The notes below the pieces were generated by a model, which saw only the letters and a program-made list of their open reading frames with translations, was not told the origin of the DNA and did no database searches. A DNA stretch of 57,072 bases, taken from Thermoflexales bacterium (lineage in GTDB: Bacteria > Chloroflexota > Anaerolineae > J036 > Brachytrichaceae). The stretch lies in NCBI GenBank assembly GCA_025057935.1, contig JANWUW010000020.1, positions 1 to 57,072 on the forward strand. The letters run 5' to 3'. This document shows, piece by piece, positions 35,076-45,325 of this stretch. A program made the translations under genes and the position numbers. Within the stretch, counting starts at the first letter, position 1, and each line of letters begins with the position of its first letter.

Positions 35076-37883
35076 ATGCACTTGCTTACGCACAGCCGAG
35101 CAGGTCTTGCCATTGTGCTGCTGTGCGCGGCGCTAGCGGGCAACACGCCAGCGTTAGCAGAACGCCCGGCAACCACGCGACAAGCGCCAGCTTTGCGAAG
35201 CGCGTGGCACGTCCCGAAGCACTTCACGCTGCTGAGCGGTGCGCCCACCAGCGTGACTCTCAAGCGCGCAGCCTCAGGGTTGATCAACAAGCCCCAAGTG
35301 TTCACCGCAACAGTAGCGCCAAGCACGGCTACAACCCCCATCACATTCACTTGGGAAGCTGACGAGCAATCCCCCGTCGTCGACGTAGTGAACGGCTTGG
35401 TCAGCTCGCAGGCGTTCACGTGGACCACCACCGGCGCGAAACGCATCACGGTCACCGTGGAAAACGCCGACGGCAGCATCTCCCAGACCAGCGTGCTCAC
35501 CGTGAGCGATCGCTTCCATCTCACCATCCTGCACACCAACGACTTCCACGCTCGCCTCGTGCCCTATGCGCCAAGCGGTGCTTCGAACTGCGTCAACGTG
35601 ATCACGAGCACAAACGTGTGCATTGGTGGCGCAGCGCGCCTGTCCACCAAGGTCAAGGAGATCCGCGCAGCGAAGGACAACGTGGTGTTGCTCGACGCTG
35701 GCGACCAGTTCCAAGGCACGCTCTTCTACAGCCTGTTCAAGAGCGAGCCAATCGCCCTCGTGATGAACGCGATCGGCTACGATGCAATGGCGATCGGCAA
35801 CCATGAGTTCGACGATGGTCCGCCGGAGCTGCGCCGCTTCATTGATCGTGTGAACTTCCCCGTGCTCAGCGCCAACATTAACGCCAGCGCCGAGCCATCG
35901 CTGACGGGCAAGATTGCACCCTCGGTGGTGATCACCGTCAACGGCGAGCCCGTGGGCATTGTGGGCTTGACCACGCCTGACACCGCAAACATCTCCAGCC
36001 CTGGTCCAAACGTGGTGTTCTCCAACGTTGTTCCCAGCGCCCAAGCGGCTGTGAACGCCCTGCTGGCGCAAGGCGTCAACCGCATCATCGCGTTGACACA
36101 CCTTGGCTACAGCGAGGACTTGCGCGTCGCCCAGCTCGTCACTGGTGTGGATGTGATCGTCGGCGGGCATAGCCACACTTTCCTCTACACGCCCACCGTC
36201 CCCATCAACGTTGCTCCCAACGCTACAGACAACCCCGCGGCTCCCTACCCAACTGTTGTAACTTCTCCGAGCAACGAGCCTGTGCTGATCGTGCAAGCCT
36301 TTCAATGGGGGCGCTACTTGGGCAACCTCGAAGTAGCGTTCAGTCACCCCACTGGCACGGTGGTGAGTTGGGGCGGCAATCCCATCTTCATGACCAACAC
36401 CATCGCGCTCGATCCGGCGATCACCAACTTGCTCGTGCCCACCTACACAGGCGCTGTTGCCGCGCTTCAGAACACAGTAGTCGGCACTGTCACCCGAGAT
36501 ATGCCGCTCGTCGTGGGCGGTGTAAATATCTGCCGCCGCGTGGAATGCTTACTGGGCAATCTCGTTGCAGACGCGATGCTCTGGAAGGTGAACAGCACGC
36601 TGCCAATCGGCAGCCAGCCATACCAGATCGCGTTGCAAAACGGCGGCGGCTTGCGTGCACCCGTGACGGCAATCACGGTGACCGTTGGCGAGGTGCTCGA
36701 GCTGCTGCCGTTCGGCAACACCATCGCCACGTTGGAGATCACCGGCTCGCACATCATCACTGCGCTAGAGAACGGCCTAGCCAATGTAGGCATCAGCGGC
36801 GATGGTCGCTTCCCTCAGGTTTCTGGCTTGCGTTATCTGTGGGACATTTACCGCCCCGTTGGCTCGCGCGTGATCTCAGTGGAGGTGTTCAACCCAAACA
36901 CCAACAGCTTTGAACCGCTGAGTCGGACAGCGCGCTACCGCATGGTGACCAACAACTTCGTGCGGCAAGGCGGAGATGGATATACCGTGCTACGCGACTT
37001 TGCCATTGCCCCCTACGACTTCGGGCCGGCGCTCGACCAAGCCGTGATTGACTACATTCAGCAGTTCTCGCCAATCACGCCCACCTTGGATGGGCGCATC
37101 CAGTACTTGCGGCAGAGCCTGATCACTGCTACGCGCACCACGCTGCCAGCTGATGGGGTGAGCACAGCGCGCATCACGATCACGCTCCGCGACGATCTGC
37201 TCTCACTAATGCCTAACACGCCTGTGAATCTCTTCGCCAACAAGGGAACACTTTCAAGCAACACAGGCACTACTGGCGGTTCTGGTCCAGCGCTCGGTCA
37301 AGTGGTGATCACGCTCACAGCGCCAACGGAAGCAGGCACAGGCACAGTGTTCGCCATCGGCGGCGGGCAGACGCTCTCGCTGACCTTCATCTTCACACAA
37401 GGCATTTCAACGGTGAACTTCTCACCCAGCACAGTGACAGTCACCACAGGCGATGGGCAGACAGCGCCTCCAGGGGGCAGCGTTGTGACAAGCGGCAACG
37501 TCTTGACTTACACCTTCACCGTGACCAACGCTGGACCAGGCGTAGCGCAAAATGTGCTCATCGTGGGCACAGTGCCGAGCGGCACAGAGTACATCAGCGG
37601 CAGCGCCTCGGGCGGCATCGGTCCGAGCAGCTTCGAGCCTTGGTCGATGGAGGTGCTGCCTGCTGCTGCGCAGCTTGCGCAGTCACAGATTGTGTTCTGG
37701 CAGGGCAGCTTGCCGCCGGGCAGTGCCCACACCCTCTCCTACGCAGTGCGCGTGCGCGCGCTCAGCGGCATGATCCAAGCGCGTTTCCGCGTGTTCATGG
37801 ACAACACCGAGCTGTATCAAACCGCACACACTGCTGAGGTAGAGCCGAGCAGCCGCGCCTACATACCCATCGTGCGTCGGTAG
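35076..37883 (+). CDS. Secreted 5'-nucleotidase / cyclic-phosphodiesterase family protein with Ig-like repeats
   Basis: 935 residues from the ATG at 35076, with GGAGG 9 nt upstream. A signal peptide (LAIVLLCAALAGNTPALA) is followed by an Ig-like domain (about 50-145). The calcineurin-like phosphoesterase domain has ILHTNDFHAR (D156, H158), LLDAGDQFQG, GNHEFDDG (N242-H243-E244), LTHLGYSED and GGHSHTF. The 5_nucleotid_C domain follows (about 480-690; CLLGNLVADAMLW, QNGGGLRAPV). Then come a Big_1-like domain (about 690-780) and a DUF11 domain (about 790-920; GNVLTYTFTVTNAGPG). It ends YIPIVRR, like the hydrolase at 2140-4935. It would release phosphate from extracellular nucleotides. A terminator follows. 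Confidence 0.92.
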   Translation: MHLLTHSRAGLAIVLLCAALAGNTPALAERPATTRQAPALRSAWHVPKHFTLLSGAPTSVTLKRAASGLINKPQVFTATVAPSTATTPITFTWEADEQSPVVDVVNGLVSSQAFTWTTTGAKRITVTVENADGSISQTSVLTVSDRFHLTILHTNDFHARLVPYAPSGASNCVNVITSTNVCIGGAARLSTKVKEIRAAKDNVVLLDAGDQFQGTLFYSLFKSEPIALVMNAIGYDAMAIGNHEFDDGPPELRRFIDRVNFPVLSANINASAEPSLTGKIAPSVVITVNGEPVGIVGLTTPDTANISSPGPNVVFSNVVPSAQAAVNALLAQGVNRIIALTHLGYSEDLRVAQLVTGVDVIVGGHSHTFLYTPTVPINVAPNATDNPAAPYPTVVTSPSNEPVLIVQAFQWGRYLGNLEVAFSHPTGTVVSWGGNPIFMTNTIALDPAITNLLVPTYTGAVAALQNTVVGTVTRDMPLVVGGVNICRRVECLLGNLVADAMLWKVNSTLPIGSQPYQIALQNGGGLRAPVTAITVTVGEVLELLPFGNTIATLEITGSHIITALENGLANVGISGDGRFPQVSGLRYLWDIYRPVGSRVISVEVFNPNTNSFEPLSRTARYRMVTNNFVRQGGDGYTVLRDFAIAPYDFGPALDQAVIDYIQQFSPITPTLDGRIQYLRQSLITATRTTLPADGVSTARITITLRDDLLSLMPNTPVNLFANKGTLSSNTGTTGGSGPALGQVVITLTAPTEAGTGTVFAIGGGQTLSLTFIFTQGISTVNFSPSTVTVTTGDGQTAPPGGSVVTSGNVLTYTFTVTNAGPGVAQNVLIVGTVPSGTEYISGSASGGIGPSSFEPWSMEVLPAAAQLAQSQIVFWQGSLPPGSAHTLSYAVRVRALSGMIQARFRVFMDNTELYQTAHTAEVEPSSRAYIPIVRR

Positions 37884-37907
37884 CACAGCCTCCAACTTCA
37901 TCCGCAC

Positions 37908-37945
37908 AACACCCGAGGCGAGAGTGCCTCGGGTGTTGCTTTCTC
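37908..37945 (+). terminator. Rho-independent terminator after the secreted nucleotidase
   Basis: A perfect 12-bp stem AACACCCGAGGC/GCCTCGGGTGTT (37908-37919 and 37926-37937) with loop GAGAGT, followed by GCTTTCT. The stem is strong but the T-run is short. It insulates the nucleotidase gene from metH. Confidence 0.85.
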
Positions 37946-37960
37946 CGCGAGCTAACGCAC

Positions 37961-37966
37961 TAGAAT
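37961..37966 (+). promoter_or_regulatory. -10 box of metH
   Basis: TAGAAT ends 7 nt before the metH ATG. The gap to the preceding terminator is about 15 bp, so this short stretch must hold the whole promoter core. A TTGCTT lies 19 bp upstream, inside the terminator. No riboswitch fits here. Confidence 0.6.
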
Positions 37967-37973
37967 TGCGCGC

Positions 37974-40900
37974 ATGCTCGATAGGCCGCCGCTGATCGCG
38001 TTGCTCAATGAGCGCATCCTCGTGTTGGATGGTGCCATGGGCACGATGATCCAGAGCTACAAACTCGGCGAGGAGGATTACCGCGGCGAGCGCTTCCAAG
38101 ATCACCCTGTCGAGCTTCAAAACAACAACGAAGTGCTCAACCTCACGCGCCCAGACATCATCCTTGACATTCACCGCCAATACCTCGAAGCCGGCGCAGA
38201 CATCATCGAGACCAACACCTTCAACGCTCAAGCAGTTAGCCTCGCCGACTTCGAGATGACAGACCCAGCGCTCATCCGCGAGATCAACATCGCCGCCGTT
38301 CGCCTCGCACGCCAAGCGGCTGATGAGTACACGCTGCGCGATCCTTCGCGTCCGCGCTATGTCGCCGGCGCGATTGGACCGATGAACCGCACGCTCTCAC
38401 TCAGCCCCGACGTCAACGACCCCGGCTTCCGCGCTGTGACCTTCGACGAGGTCATGCGCGCCTACTACGACCAAGCCAAAGCGCTGATTGAGGGCGGCGT
38501 GGATCTGCTGCTCGCCGAAACCACCTTCGACACGCTCAACTTGAAAGCTGCGCTTTACGCCTTTCAAACGCTGTTCGCGGAGGGCGTGCGCCGCGTGCCT
38601 GTGTGGGTGAGCGTAACGATCACAGACCAGAGCGGGCGCACGCTCAGCGGGCAGACGCTTGAAGCGTTCTGGGCGAGCATCCACCGCGCGCCGCTGCTCG
38701 GCATGGGGCTGAACTGCTCACTTGGGCCGCACGAGATGCGCCCATACATTGAGACGATGGCGAAAGTGTCGCACACCTTCATCTCGTGCTACCCCAACGC
38801 CGGGTTGCCCAACGCGTTCGGCGGTTACGACATGCCTCCTGATGTGTTCGCCAACGCGATGGGCGAGTTTGCGCACAATGGCTGGCTCAACATCGCCGGC
38901 GGCTGCTGCGGCACAACGCCGGCGCACATCGCTGCTGTGCGCGAGGCCATCCGCGGCGCAAAGCCACATATCCCCAATCCGCCCACCCGGCGCACTTTCT
39001 TCAGCGGTTTGGAGCTGGTCAGCCTTGAAGAGGTAACCTCCCCTTCCGCGCGCCGCGAAGAAGCGCATGCGCCCTCGCCAAGTGGCACAGCGTCGAACTT
39101 CCTGATCATCGGCGAACGCACCAACGTGACAGGATCGCCCAAGTTCGCCAAGCTCATCAAGGAGGGCAAGTTCGAAGAGGCGCTGGGCATTGCGCGGCAG
39201 CAGGTGGAAAACGGCGCGCACATCCTCGATGTGAATTTCGACGAGGCGTTGCTCGACGCTGAGGCTGCCATGACGCGCTTCCTCAACCTGCTCATGGCAG
39301 AGCCAGACATCGCGCGCGTGCCGATCATGATCGATAGCTCCAAGTGGAGCGTGATCGAGGCTGGGCTGAAAGCGCTGCAGGGCAAGTGCATTGTGAACTC
39401 GATCTCGCTGAAGGACGGCGAGGCGATTTTCAAGCAGCGCGCGGAGATCATCAAGCGCTTCGGCGCCGCAGTGGTGGTGATGGCGTTCGACGAGCGCGGA
39501 CAAGCCGACACCTTCGAGCGCAAGATCGAAATTTGCCAGCGCGCCTACAACATCCTCGTCAACGAAGTGAGCTTTCCGCCAGAGGACATCATCTTCGACC
39601 CCAACGTGCTCACGATCGCCACTGGCATCGAGGAGCACAACAACTACGCGGTGGACTTCATCCGCGCTGTGCGCTGGATCAAGGAAAACTTGCCCGGCGC
39701 GCGCACCAGCGGCGGCATCAGCAACCTGTCGTTCAGCTTCCGCGGCAACAACAAAGTGCGCGAGGCAATGCACAGCGTCTTCCTCTACCACGCCATTCGC
39801 GCCGGGCTAGACATGGCAATTGTCAACGCTGGGCAACTGGCAGTGTACGAGGAGATCGAGCCAACGCTGCGCGAACTCGTTGAGGACGTCGTGCTTAACC
39901 GCCGCCCCGACGCCACTGAGCGCCTGATCGCTTACGCCAACGCAATGCAGAAAGAGGCAAGCGCGCAGACGGCTGAGAGCCAAGCGCTGGCGTGGCGCGC
40001 GCTCGATGTTGACGAGCGGCTGAAGCACGCCCTGATCCACGGCATCACCGACTACATCGAAACTGACGTGCTTGAGGCACTCGAACGCCACGGCGAGCCG
40101 CTCAAGGTGATCGAAGGCCCGCTCATGGCGGGGATGAACATCGTCGGCGACCTGTTCGGCGCCGGCAAGATGTTTCTGCCGCAGGTAGTGAAAAGCGCGC
40201 GCGTGATGAAGAAAGCTGTAGCGGTGCTCGAGCCGTACTTGCTGGCGCAGAAGGCGGCCGGCAACGGCAGCAGCGCTGGCAAAATCGTCATCGCCACCGT
40301 CAAGGGCGATGTGCATGACATCGGCAAGAACATCGTCAGCGTGGTGCTCGGTTGCAACAACTACGACGTGGTAGACCTTGGCGTGATGGTGCCCGCGGAA
40401 AAGATCCTCAAAACCGCGCGCGAGGTCGGCGCCGACCTGATCGGCTTGAGCGGGCTGATCACGCCTTCGCTCGATGAGATGGTGCACGTGGCGCGCGAGA
40501 TGGAGCGCGAGGGTTTCACTGTGCCGCTGTTGATCGGCGGCGCAACCACGAGCAAAGCGCACACCGCGCTGAAGATCGCGCCGGCGTATTCGCACCCCGT
40601 GGTGTACGTGCCCGACGCCAGCCGCGCTGTGGGCGTCGTCAGCGCATTGTTGAACCCGGCGCTGCGCGACCAGTTCATCGCTCAAAACGCCGAAGAGCAG
40701 CGCAAGCTGCGCGAACAGCTCGGGCACTCCGAACGCAAGCCACTGCTTCCGCTCGAAGAGGCGCGCCGGCGCAAGTTTGTCTGGACGCCGCAGACGCACG
40801 ACTTCGCCAGCGAGCCGGCGTTCATCGGCGTGCGCGTGATTGAGCCACAGCACATGCCGCTGCGCGAGTTGGTGCATTACATTGACTGGACGCCGTTCTT

Positions 40901-41780
40901 CGCAGCGTGGGAACTCGCTGGGCGCTTCCCGCAAATCCTCGACGATCCAGTGGTGGGCGAGCAGGCGCGCAAGCTTTACACCGATGCGCAAGCGCTGCTT
41001 CAGCGCCTCGTCCAAGCTGATCTCAACGCGCGCGCGGCACGTCATCGTCACCACGCTCACGCCGACAACTTGCCGACCACGCTGCACGCGCGCGCCGTGT
41101 ACGGCATTTTCCCCGCAAACAGCATCGGCGACGACATTGAGGTGTACGCCGACGAGTCGCGCAGCCGAGTGCTGGTTACATTCCACATGCTGCGCCAGCA
41201 GATGGACAAAGGCACGCGCGAGGGCGCGCACAACCTCTGCCTTGCGGACTTCCTCGCGCCGAAGGATAGCGGTGTGGTGGACTACATCGGCGCGTTCGTG
41301 GTCAGCATCCACGGCGCGAAGGAGATGGCAGAGGCGTTCAAAGCGCAAGGCGATGACTACAACGCCATCCTGATCGAAGCGCTCGCCGACCGCCTTGCTG
41401 AAGCGTTCTCCGAGCGGCTGCACAAACAAGCCCGCGACGACATGGGCTACGGCTTAAGCGAGAACCTCACCAACGAAGACTTGATCGCGGAAAAGTATCG
41501 CGGCATCCGTCCAGCACCAGGCTACCCCGCTTGCCCTGATCACAGCGAAAAACGCTTGATCTGGCAGTTGCTCGATGCGGAGCGCAACGCTGGCGTGAAG
41601 CTCACCGAGAGCTGTGCCATGTGGCCCGCAAGCAGCGTGAGTGGCTGGTACATTTTCCACCCTCGCGCCCACTACTTCGGCATCGGCAAGATCGGACGCG
41701 ACCAGCTCGAGGATTACGCGCGCCGCAAGGGCATCAGCATTGAAGAAGCAGAACAGTGGCTGCGGCAGAGCTTGGAATAG
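37974..41780 (+). CDS. metH: Cobalamin-dependent methionine synthase
   Basis: 1268 residues with all four MetH modules. The homocysteine domain (about 1-325) has [11 protein letters not shown] and the Zn Cys residues in GLNCSLGP and [10 protein letters not shown]. The folate domain (about 355-615) has [14 protein letters not shown] and [13 protein letters not shown]. The cobalamin domains (about 645-900) have [12 protein letters not shown] with H781 as cobalt ligand, [13 protein letters not shown] and [13 protein letters not shown]. The activation domain (about 930-1260) binds SAM for reductive reactivation ([33 protein letters not shown]). It transfers methyl from 5-methyl-THF to homocysteine. 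It needs B12 and has no SAM riboswitch of its own, unlike metY-metX at 54.7 kb. Confidence 0.98.
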   Translation: MLDRPPLIALLNERILVLDGAMGTMIQSYKLGEEDYRGERFQDHPVELQNNNEVLNLTRPDIILDIHRQYLEAGADIIETNTFNAQAVSLADFEMTDPALIREINIAAVRLARQAADEYTLRDPSRPRYVAGAIGPMNRTLSLSPDVNDPGFRAVTFDEVMRAYYDQAKALIEGGVDLLLAETTFDTLNLKAALYAFQTLFAEGVRRVPVWVSVTITDQSGRTLSGQTLEAFWASIHRAPLLGMGLNCSLGPHEMRPYIETMAKVSHTFISCYPNAGLPNAFGGYDMPPDVFANAMGEFAHNGWLNIAGGCCGTTPAHIAAVREAIRGAKPHIPNPPTRRTFFSGLELVSLEEVTSPSARREEAHAPSPSGTASNFLIIGERTNVTGSPKFAKLIKEGKFEEALGIARQQVENGAHILDVNFDEALLDAEAAMTRFLNLLMAEPDIARVPIMIDSSKWSVIEAGLKALQGKCIVNSISLKDGEAIFKQRAEIIKRFGAAVVVMAFDERGQADTFERKIEICQRAYNILVNEVSFPPEDIIFDPNVLTIATGIEEHNNYAVDFIRAVRWIKENLPGARTSGGISNLSFSFRGNNKVREAMHSVFLYHAIRAGLDMAIVNAGQLAVYEEIEPTLRELVEDVVLNRRPDATERLIAYANAMQKEASAQTAESQALAWRALDVDERLKHALIHGITDYIETDVLEALERHGEPLKVIEGPLMAGMNIVGDLFGAGKMFLPQVVKSARVMKKAVAVLEPYLLAQKAAGNGSSAGKIVIATVKGDVHDIGKNIVSVVLGCNNYDVVDLGVMVPAEKILKTAREVGADLIGLSGLITPSLDEMVHVAREMEREGFTVPLLIGGATTSKAHTALKIAPAYSHPVVYVPDASRAVGVVSALLNPALRDQFIAQNAEEQRKLREQLGHSERKPLLPLEEARRRKFVWTPQTHDFASEPAFIGVRVIEPQHMPLRELVHYIDWTPFFAAWELAGRFPQILDDPVVGEQARKLYTDAQALLQRLVQADLNARAARHRHHAHADNLPTTLHARAVYGIFPANSIGDDIEVYADESRSRVLVTFHMLRQQMDKGTREGAHNLCLADFLAPKDSGVVDYIGAFVVSIHGAKEMAEAFKAQGDDYNAILIEALADRLAEAFSERLHKQARDDMGYGLSENLTNEDLIAEKYRGIRPAPGYPACPDHSEKRLIWQLLDAERNAGVKLTESCAMWPASSVSGWYIFHPRAHYFGIGKIGRDQLEDYARRKGISIEEAEQWLRQSLE

Positions 41781-41781
41781 C

Positions 41782-43023
41782 TCAGCGCAGCCTCTGCACG
41801 ACAAATGCGCTGTTCCCGGCTGCGTCGGTGGCGATGACCGTAACCGTGCCGTTGAGAAGCTCGACGACAGCTTCAAAAGCACCACTCGGGTCGGTGGAGA
41901 CAACTCGGCCGTTCACGCGCACCACGGCGCCAGCCTCAGTCTGACCAGCGACGCGGACGCGCGCGCCGATTGGCTCAACGCGCTCCAGCCGCAGCGTGGG
42001 GCCTACAATGTCTACCGTGACCGTCACTGGCGCTGAGCGAGCGCTGCGGCGTCCATCAGGCGAAGCTTGCTCGAACGAAAGCTTCTCCGCTTCCGCAGGA
42101 AGCGTGAGGGTGCCGCTGACCACGCCGCCGGCGCTTGCCGTCAGGATGCCGATGAGGGTGTTGCGATCTGCATCGTAAGCGAGCAGGCGCGCGTTGGGGT
42201 AGATGAACGCTTGAAGGCGCAGCGTGCGGGTGTTGACCAACACGCGATCAGGCGCTGCAGAGGCGATGCGCACCCGCGGCGCTTGCAGCTCAACTGTGAG
42301 CGGCATCACCCGCGAGAGCAGCGCCTGCTCGCCAGTGACGACATCAGCGCTACCCAGCGGCGTGCTCACAGTAACGATGCCCTCGTCGGTATATTCGCGC
42401 GCGGTTTGCTCGTCGAGCACGCGCGCGCGGAACACCGTCCCGCGAACTTGCATCGTGCCAGCGCGCGTCTCCACGCGGAATCCCGCTGCCTGCGCCTGCG
42501 GCGCGATCACACTGGTGAGTTCGCCCTCTGCAAGGAAAAGCACGTTGTCTTCCACGAACTGGAGGCGCGCGTTGGGTTGGGCAAACAGTGCTGAGCCGTC
42601 CGCGAGCGTGACGGTGACAGGCTCGAGCGCAATGACCTCATCGCCAATGCCTAGAGGAGCAGCCACGAGCTGCCGTGGCGGTTGCTCGATCCACCACTGC
42701 AAGTTAAAGATTCCCTGCCGTCGCTCGCGCACGACAGCGAAACCCTCCACGCGCGCATCGCTAAGAACGCGCACACCGCCGAAGAGAAGATACGCGCTTG
42801 CGATCAGCACTGCTGCTGCTAAGGCGAACCCAAGGCGAAGCAGCGGCACAAGCGGCGCGCGACGCCCTCGGCGCTGAAGCTCAGCGCTCTCGGCACGCAA
42901 AGCTCGAAGCAGGCGCGCGCGCTGCTGCGGCGACAACCCGCGCACCCGCCGACCTGACTCCGCGAGCGTTTGCTCGAGGTAATCCGGCGCATCCCAGCGC
43001 GTATCGGGCTTAGATGTTCTCAT
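41782..43023 (-). CDS. Single-pass FecR-domain protein with Ig-like C-terminus
   Basis: 413 residues from the ATG at 43023, which overlaps the sigma stop (ATGA) with GGAGGGGAG upstream. The cytoplasmic N-terminus (about 1-65) is Arg-rich and helical, and a membrane helix (about 68-92) follows. A FecR domain comes next (about 130-230; VTLADGSALFAQPNARLQF, TRAGTMQVRGTVFRARV). The C-terminal 100 residues form a glucodextranase-B-like Ig domain (AGQTEAGAVVRVNGRVV, GTVTVIATDAAGN). FecR proteins control partner ECF sigma factors, and the coupled sigma gene supports that here, though no TonB receptor is present. The signal sensed outside the membrane is unknown. Confidence 0.85.
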   Translation of the reverse strand: MRTSKPDTRWDAPDYLEQTLAESGRRVRGLSPQQRARLLRALRAESAELQRRGRRAPLVPLLRLGFALAAAVLIASAYLLFGGVRVLSDARVEGFAVVRERRQGIFNLQWWIEQPPRQLVAAPLGIGDEVIALEPVTVTLADGSALFAQPNARLQFVEDNVLFLAEGELTSVIAPQAQAAGFRVETRAGTMQVRGTVFRARVLDEQTAREYTDEGIVTVSTPLGSADVVTGEQALLSRVMPLTVELQAPRVRIASAAPDRVLVNTRTLRLQAFIYPNARLLAYDADRNTLIGILTASAGGVVSGTLTLPAEAEKLSFEQASPDGRRSARSAPVTVTVDIVGPTLRLERVEPIGARVRVAGQTEAGAVVRVNGRVVSTDPSGAFEAVVELLNGTVTVIATDAAGNSAFVVQRLR

Positions 43024-43613
43024 TTCTCCCCTCCCAGCAATGCGCGCAGCGCAGCACGCCCTTGCGTGATCAACCACTCCACCTTGCGGCGCGCGATGCG
43101 CATCGTGGCGGCAACCTCGTCAACCGACAAGCCCATCACGTAGCGCAGCACAACGGCTTGACGCTGGTCACGGGGCAACTTGCCGAGCGCGAGGCGCACC
43201 AGCCAAACGTCGTCCTCGCTAGGAGTCTCCTGCAAAAACGTTTCTGCTGGCTCTTCCCCGAGAAGCGACAACGACAGCCATCGCTGAACCCGGCGGCGCC
43301 GCAACCAATCGCTCACCTTGTGGTGCGCGATGCGCAGCAGCCAAGTGGCGAGGCGCGCCTCGCCGCGGTAAGCATGAGCGCTGCGCAACGCAGCGATGAA
43401 CGTCTCCTGGACGATATCGCTTAGGTCGTCATCGGAGATACCCGGGACGATGTGGCAGATGTAGCGACAAACGCTCGCCTCGTAGAGGTCGAGAAACGCT
43501 TCTACAGCTTCCCCATCGCCGGCGACCATGCGCTCCAGCAGCATGCGCCCATGACGCTCGTCGTCCGCGTCATGTGTGCTGCTGCTACTCTGATAGTCGT
43601 CCGGCACGGGCAT
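43020..43613 (-). CDS. ECF-type RNA polymerase sigma factor
   Basis: 197 residues. Region 2 (about 45-110) contains DDLSDIVQETFIAALRSAHAYRGEARLATWLLRIAHHKVSDWLRRR. A variable linker follows, and region 4 (about 135-190) has LPRDQRQAVVLRYVMGLSVDEVA with the helix-turn-helix. It would direct RNA polymerase to an alternative promoter set. Its last 4 nt overlap the FecR-domain gene, the likely membrane regulator. Upstream (43645-43674) is an AACTTC/GAAGTT inverted repeat with an 18-bp spacer that could be an operator or an autoregulated promoter element. Confidence 0.9.
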   Translation of the reverse strand: MPVPDDYQSSSSTHDADDERHGRMLLERMVAGDGEAVEAFLDLYEASVCRYICHIVPGISDDDLSDIVQETFIAALRSAHAYRGEARLATWLLRIAHHKVSDWLRRRRVQRWLSLSLLGEEPAETFLQETPSEDDVWLVRLALGKLPRDQRQAVVLRYVMGLSVDEVAATMRIARRKVEWLITQGRAALRALLGGEK

Positions 43614-43705
43614 CTCTGCACACAGAAGGAGGCGCTTTTAAGAGAACTTCCGCCGCATTCACATCTGTGAAGTTTGCCAAGAGGCTACGAAGCACGACGC
43701 GCGCT

Positions 43706-45277
43706 TCATACAGCCTTCGCTATTGGCTGATCGCTGCGGCGCGGTCCAGATTCAGCGAAGGCGCGCTGGGCATTCACGGTGAGGAGAATCGCTAACCCAA
43801 CCACGAAGAAGATCACCACAGAGAGCACGGCTGGGCGCAAGTCGCCCAAGGTCTGATTCACTGCGCCAAAGATGAACGGACCGAGCCACGAAGTGCCGCG
43901 CTCGCTGATCTCGTAAATCGAGAAGAACTCCGCCTCCTTGTCTTGGGGGATCATCTGCGCGAACATGCTGCGGCTGATGGCTTGCGAGCCGCCGAGCACA
44001 AGCGCGATGAAGACACCGAGCACCCAAAACTCCAATTCGGCGCGAGGCAGCCCAAGCGCAACGACGCTGAAATCGCGCATGCCCAAATAAGCATATACCA
44101 CCACGGCTGTCCAGATGAACAGGCTGACCACCAGCGCGCGCTTGCTGCCTAAGCGCCCAGCTAGCCGACCAAAGAACAACGCGCCGAAAAACGCCACGAA
44201 CTGGATCATCAGGATCAGCAAGGTGAGCCGCTCGGTGGGCACGCCCAGCCCGCCACGCGCGACGGGCGCAGCCGCGAACAACGCCGAAACCGCGATCACA
44301 GTCTGAATGCCGTCGTTATAGATGAGATACGCCAGCAGGAATTTGGTGGTCTCGGGGAGCGCCCGCCGCTTCCGCCACAGGAACAAGCCAATCATGGCGA
44401 TCGGTCCAAGCGCAGCGACAAACACCCACTCGGTTGAAAGCCCCAAGAGGTTGACCAGCGGCACCCATGCGAAGACCAGCAGCGGCGAGAGCAACAGCAC
44501 AGCGATGAGGCGCGCTGGAAGCCCAGTTGTGCTGCTCAGTTGCTTAAAGGCAACACCAAGCACGGTCTCACCAGGCGGCAGCGTGCGCGTGGCATGACGC
44601 GGGCGCAGCGTCAACCACGTCCAAAACGACCAACCGAACCACCAAACCCCTGCTGAGGCGAGATTTATGCGCACTGCTGTGGCGCTGTCTAGGCCGAGGC
44701 GCTCGCGCTGCAAGAAAAGCACTAAGTTAAGCGCAAGCAACAACCCACCGCCGAGATATCCCATCGCCCAGCCAAACGCAGAAACTCGGTCGCGCTGATC
44801 GGCGCTAGCGATGTCAGGCAGGTAGGCGTTGTAGAACACGATGGCTGCGCCAAACGCAAAGTTGGCGATGATGAACAGCACGCCACCCAACCACCACAGA
44901 TCACCCTGCACAAAGAACAGCGCCGTGGTCGCCAAGGCACCGAGGGTGGCAAAGAGGCGCAGCATGAACTTGCGGCGATGCGAATAATCCGCGATGGCGC
45001 CGAGCACGGGCAAGAACCCAGCTTGGAACACCACCGAGAAAGCGATGCAAAACGGCAGGAACGATTCGGGCGCAACAGGCAAGCCAAAAAAGCGCGCCAG
45101 CCCATCAGGACTGGCTTTCGCGGCGGCGGCGACTAGGCTGGATAGGTAAGGACCGAGGAACACCGTGCCGACCGTGGTGCTGAACGCGCTGTTCGCCCAG
45201 TCATACATCGCCCAACCGCGAATCTCCTTCGGGTCGTTCACCAACGGTCGTGCATCTTGGGCAACAGCGAGACGCAT
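43706..45277 (-). CDS. MFS transporter, UMF1/Atg22-like family
   Basis: 523 residues with about twelve hydrophobic segments. The opening EIRGWAMYDWANSAFSTTVGTVFLGPYL is the hallmark of the UMF1 (Atg22-like) group, and GAIADYSHRRK after helix 3 is the MFS motif-A region. SRSMFAQMIPQDKEAEFFSIYEISERGTSWLGP late in the protein is also family-typical. Bacterial members are presumed solute exporters or importers, with substrates largely unknown; amino-acid efflux is suggested by the yeast relative. It is monocistronic, with TAGGCT 9 nt before the ATG as a poor -10 candidate. Confidence 0.9.
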   Translation of the reverse strand: MRLAVAQDARPLVNDPKEIRGWAMYDWANSAFSTTVGTVFLGPYLSSLVAAAAKASPDGLARFFGLPVAPESFLPFCIAFSVVFQAGFLPVLGAIADYSHRRKFMLRLFATLGALATTALFFVQGDLWWLGGVLFIIANFAFGAAIVFYNAYLPDIASADQRDRVSAFGWAMGYLGGGLLLALNLVLFLQRERLGLDSATAVRINLASAGVWWFGWSFWTWLTLRPRHATRTLPPGETVLGVAFKQLSSTTGLPARLIAVLLLSPLLVFAWVPLVNLLGLSTEWVFVAALGPIAMIGLFLWRKRRALPETTKFLLAYLIYNDGIQTVIAVSALFAAAPVARGGLGVPTERLTLLILMIQFVAFFGALFFGRLAGRLGSKRALVVSLFIWTAVVVYAYLGMRDFSVVALGLPRAELEFWVLGVFIALVLGGSQAISRSMFAQMIPQDKEAEFFSIYEISERGTSWLGPFIFGAVNQTLGDLRPAVLSVVIFFVVGLAILLTVNAQRAFAESGPRRSDQPIAKAV

Positions 45278-45325
45278 GGTGCGTTAAGCCTAGTGTGCCT
45301 TTGTTAAGCGTGGGTCAACTGGGCA

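Noticed and set aside
39807-41429. Minus-strand open frame of 540 codons inside metH
   Set aside because: Antisense to the well-supported metH reading frame; composition (His, Arg, Val rich, no motifs) is typical of a high-GC shadow frame.
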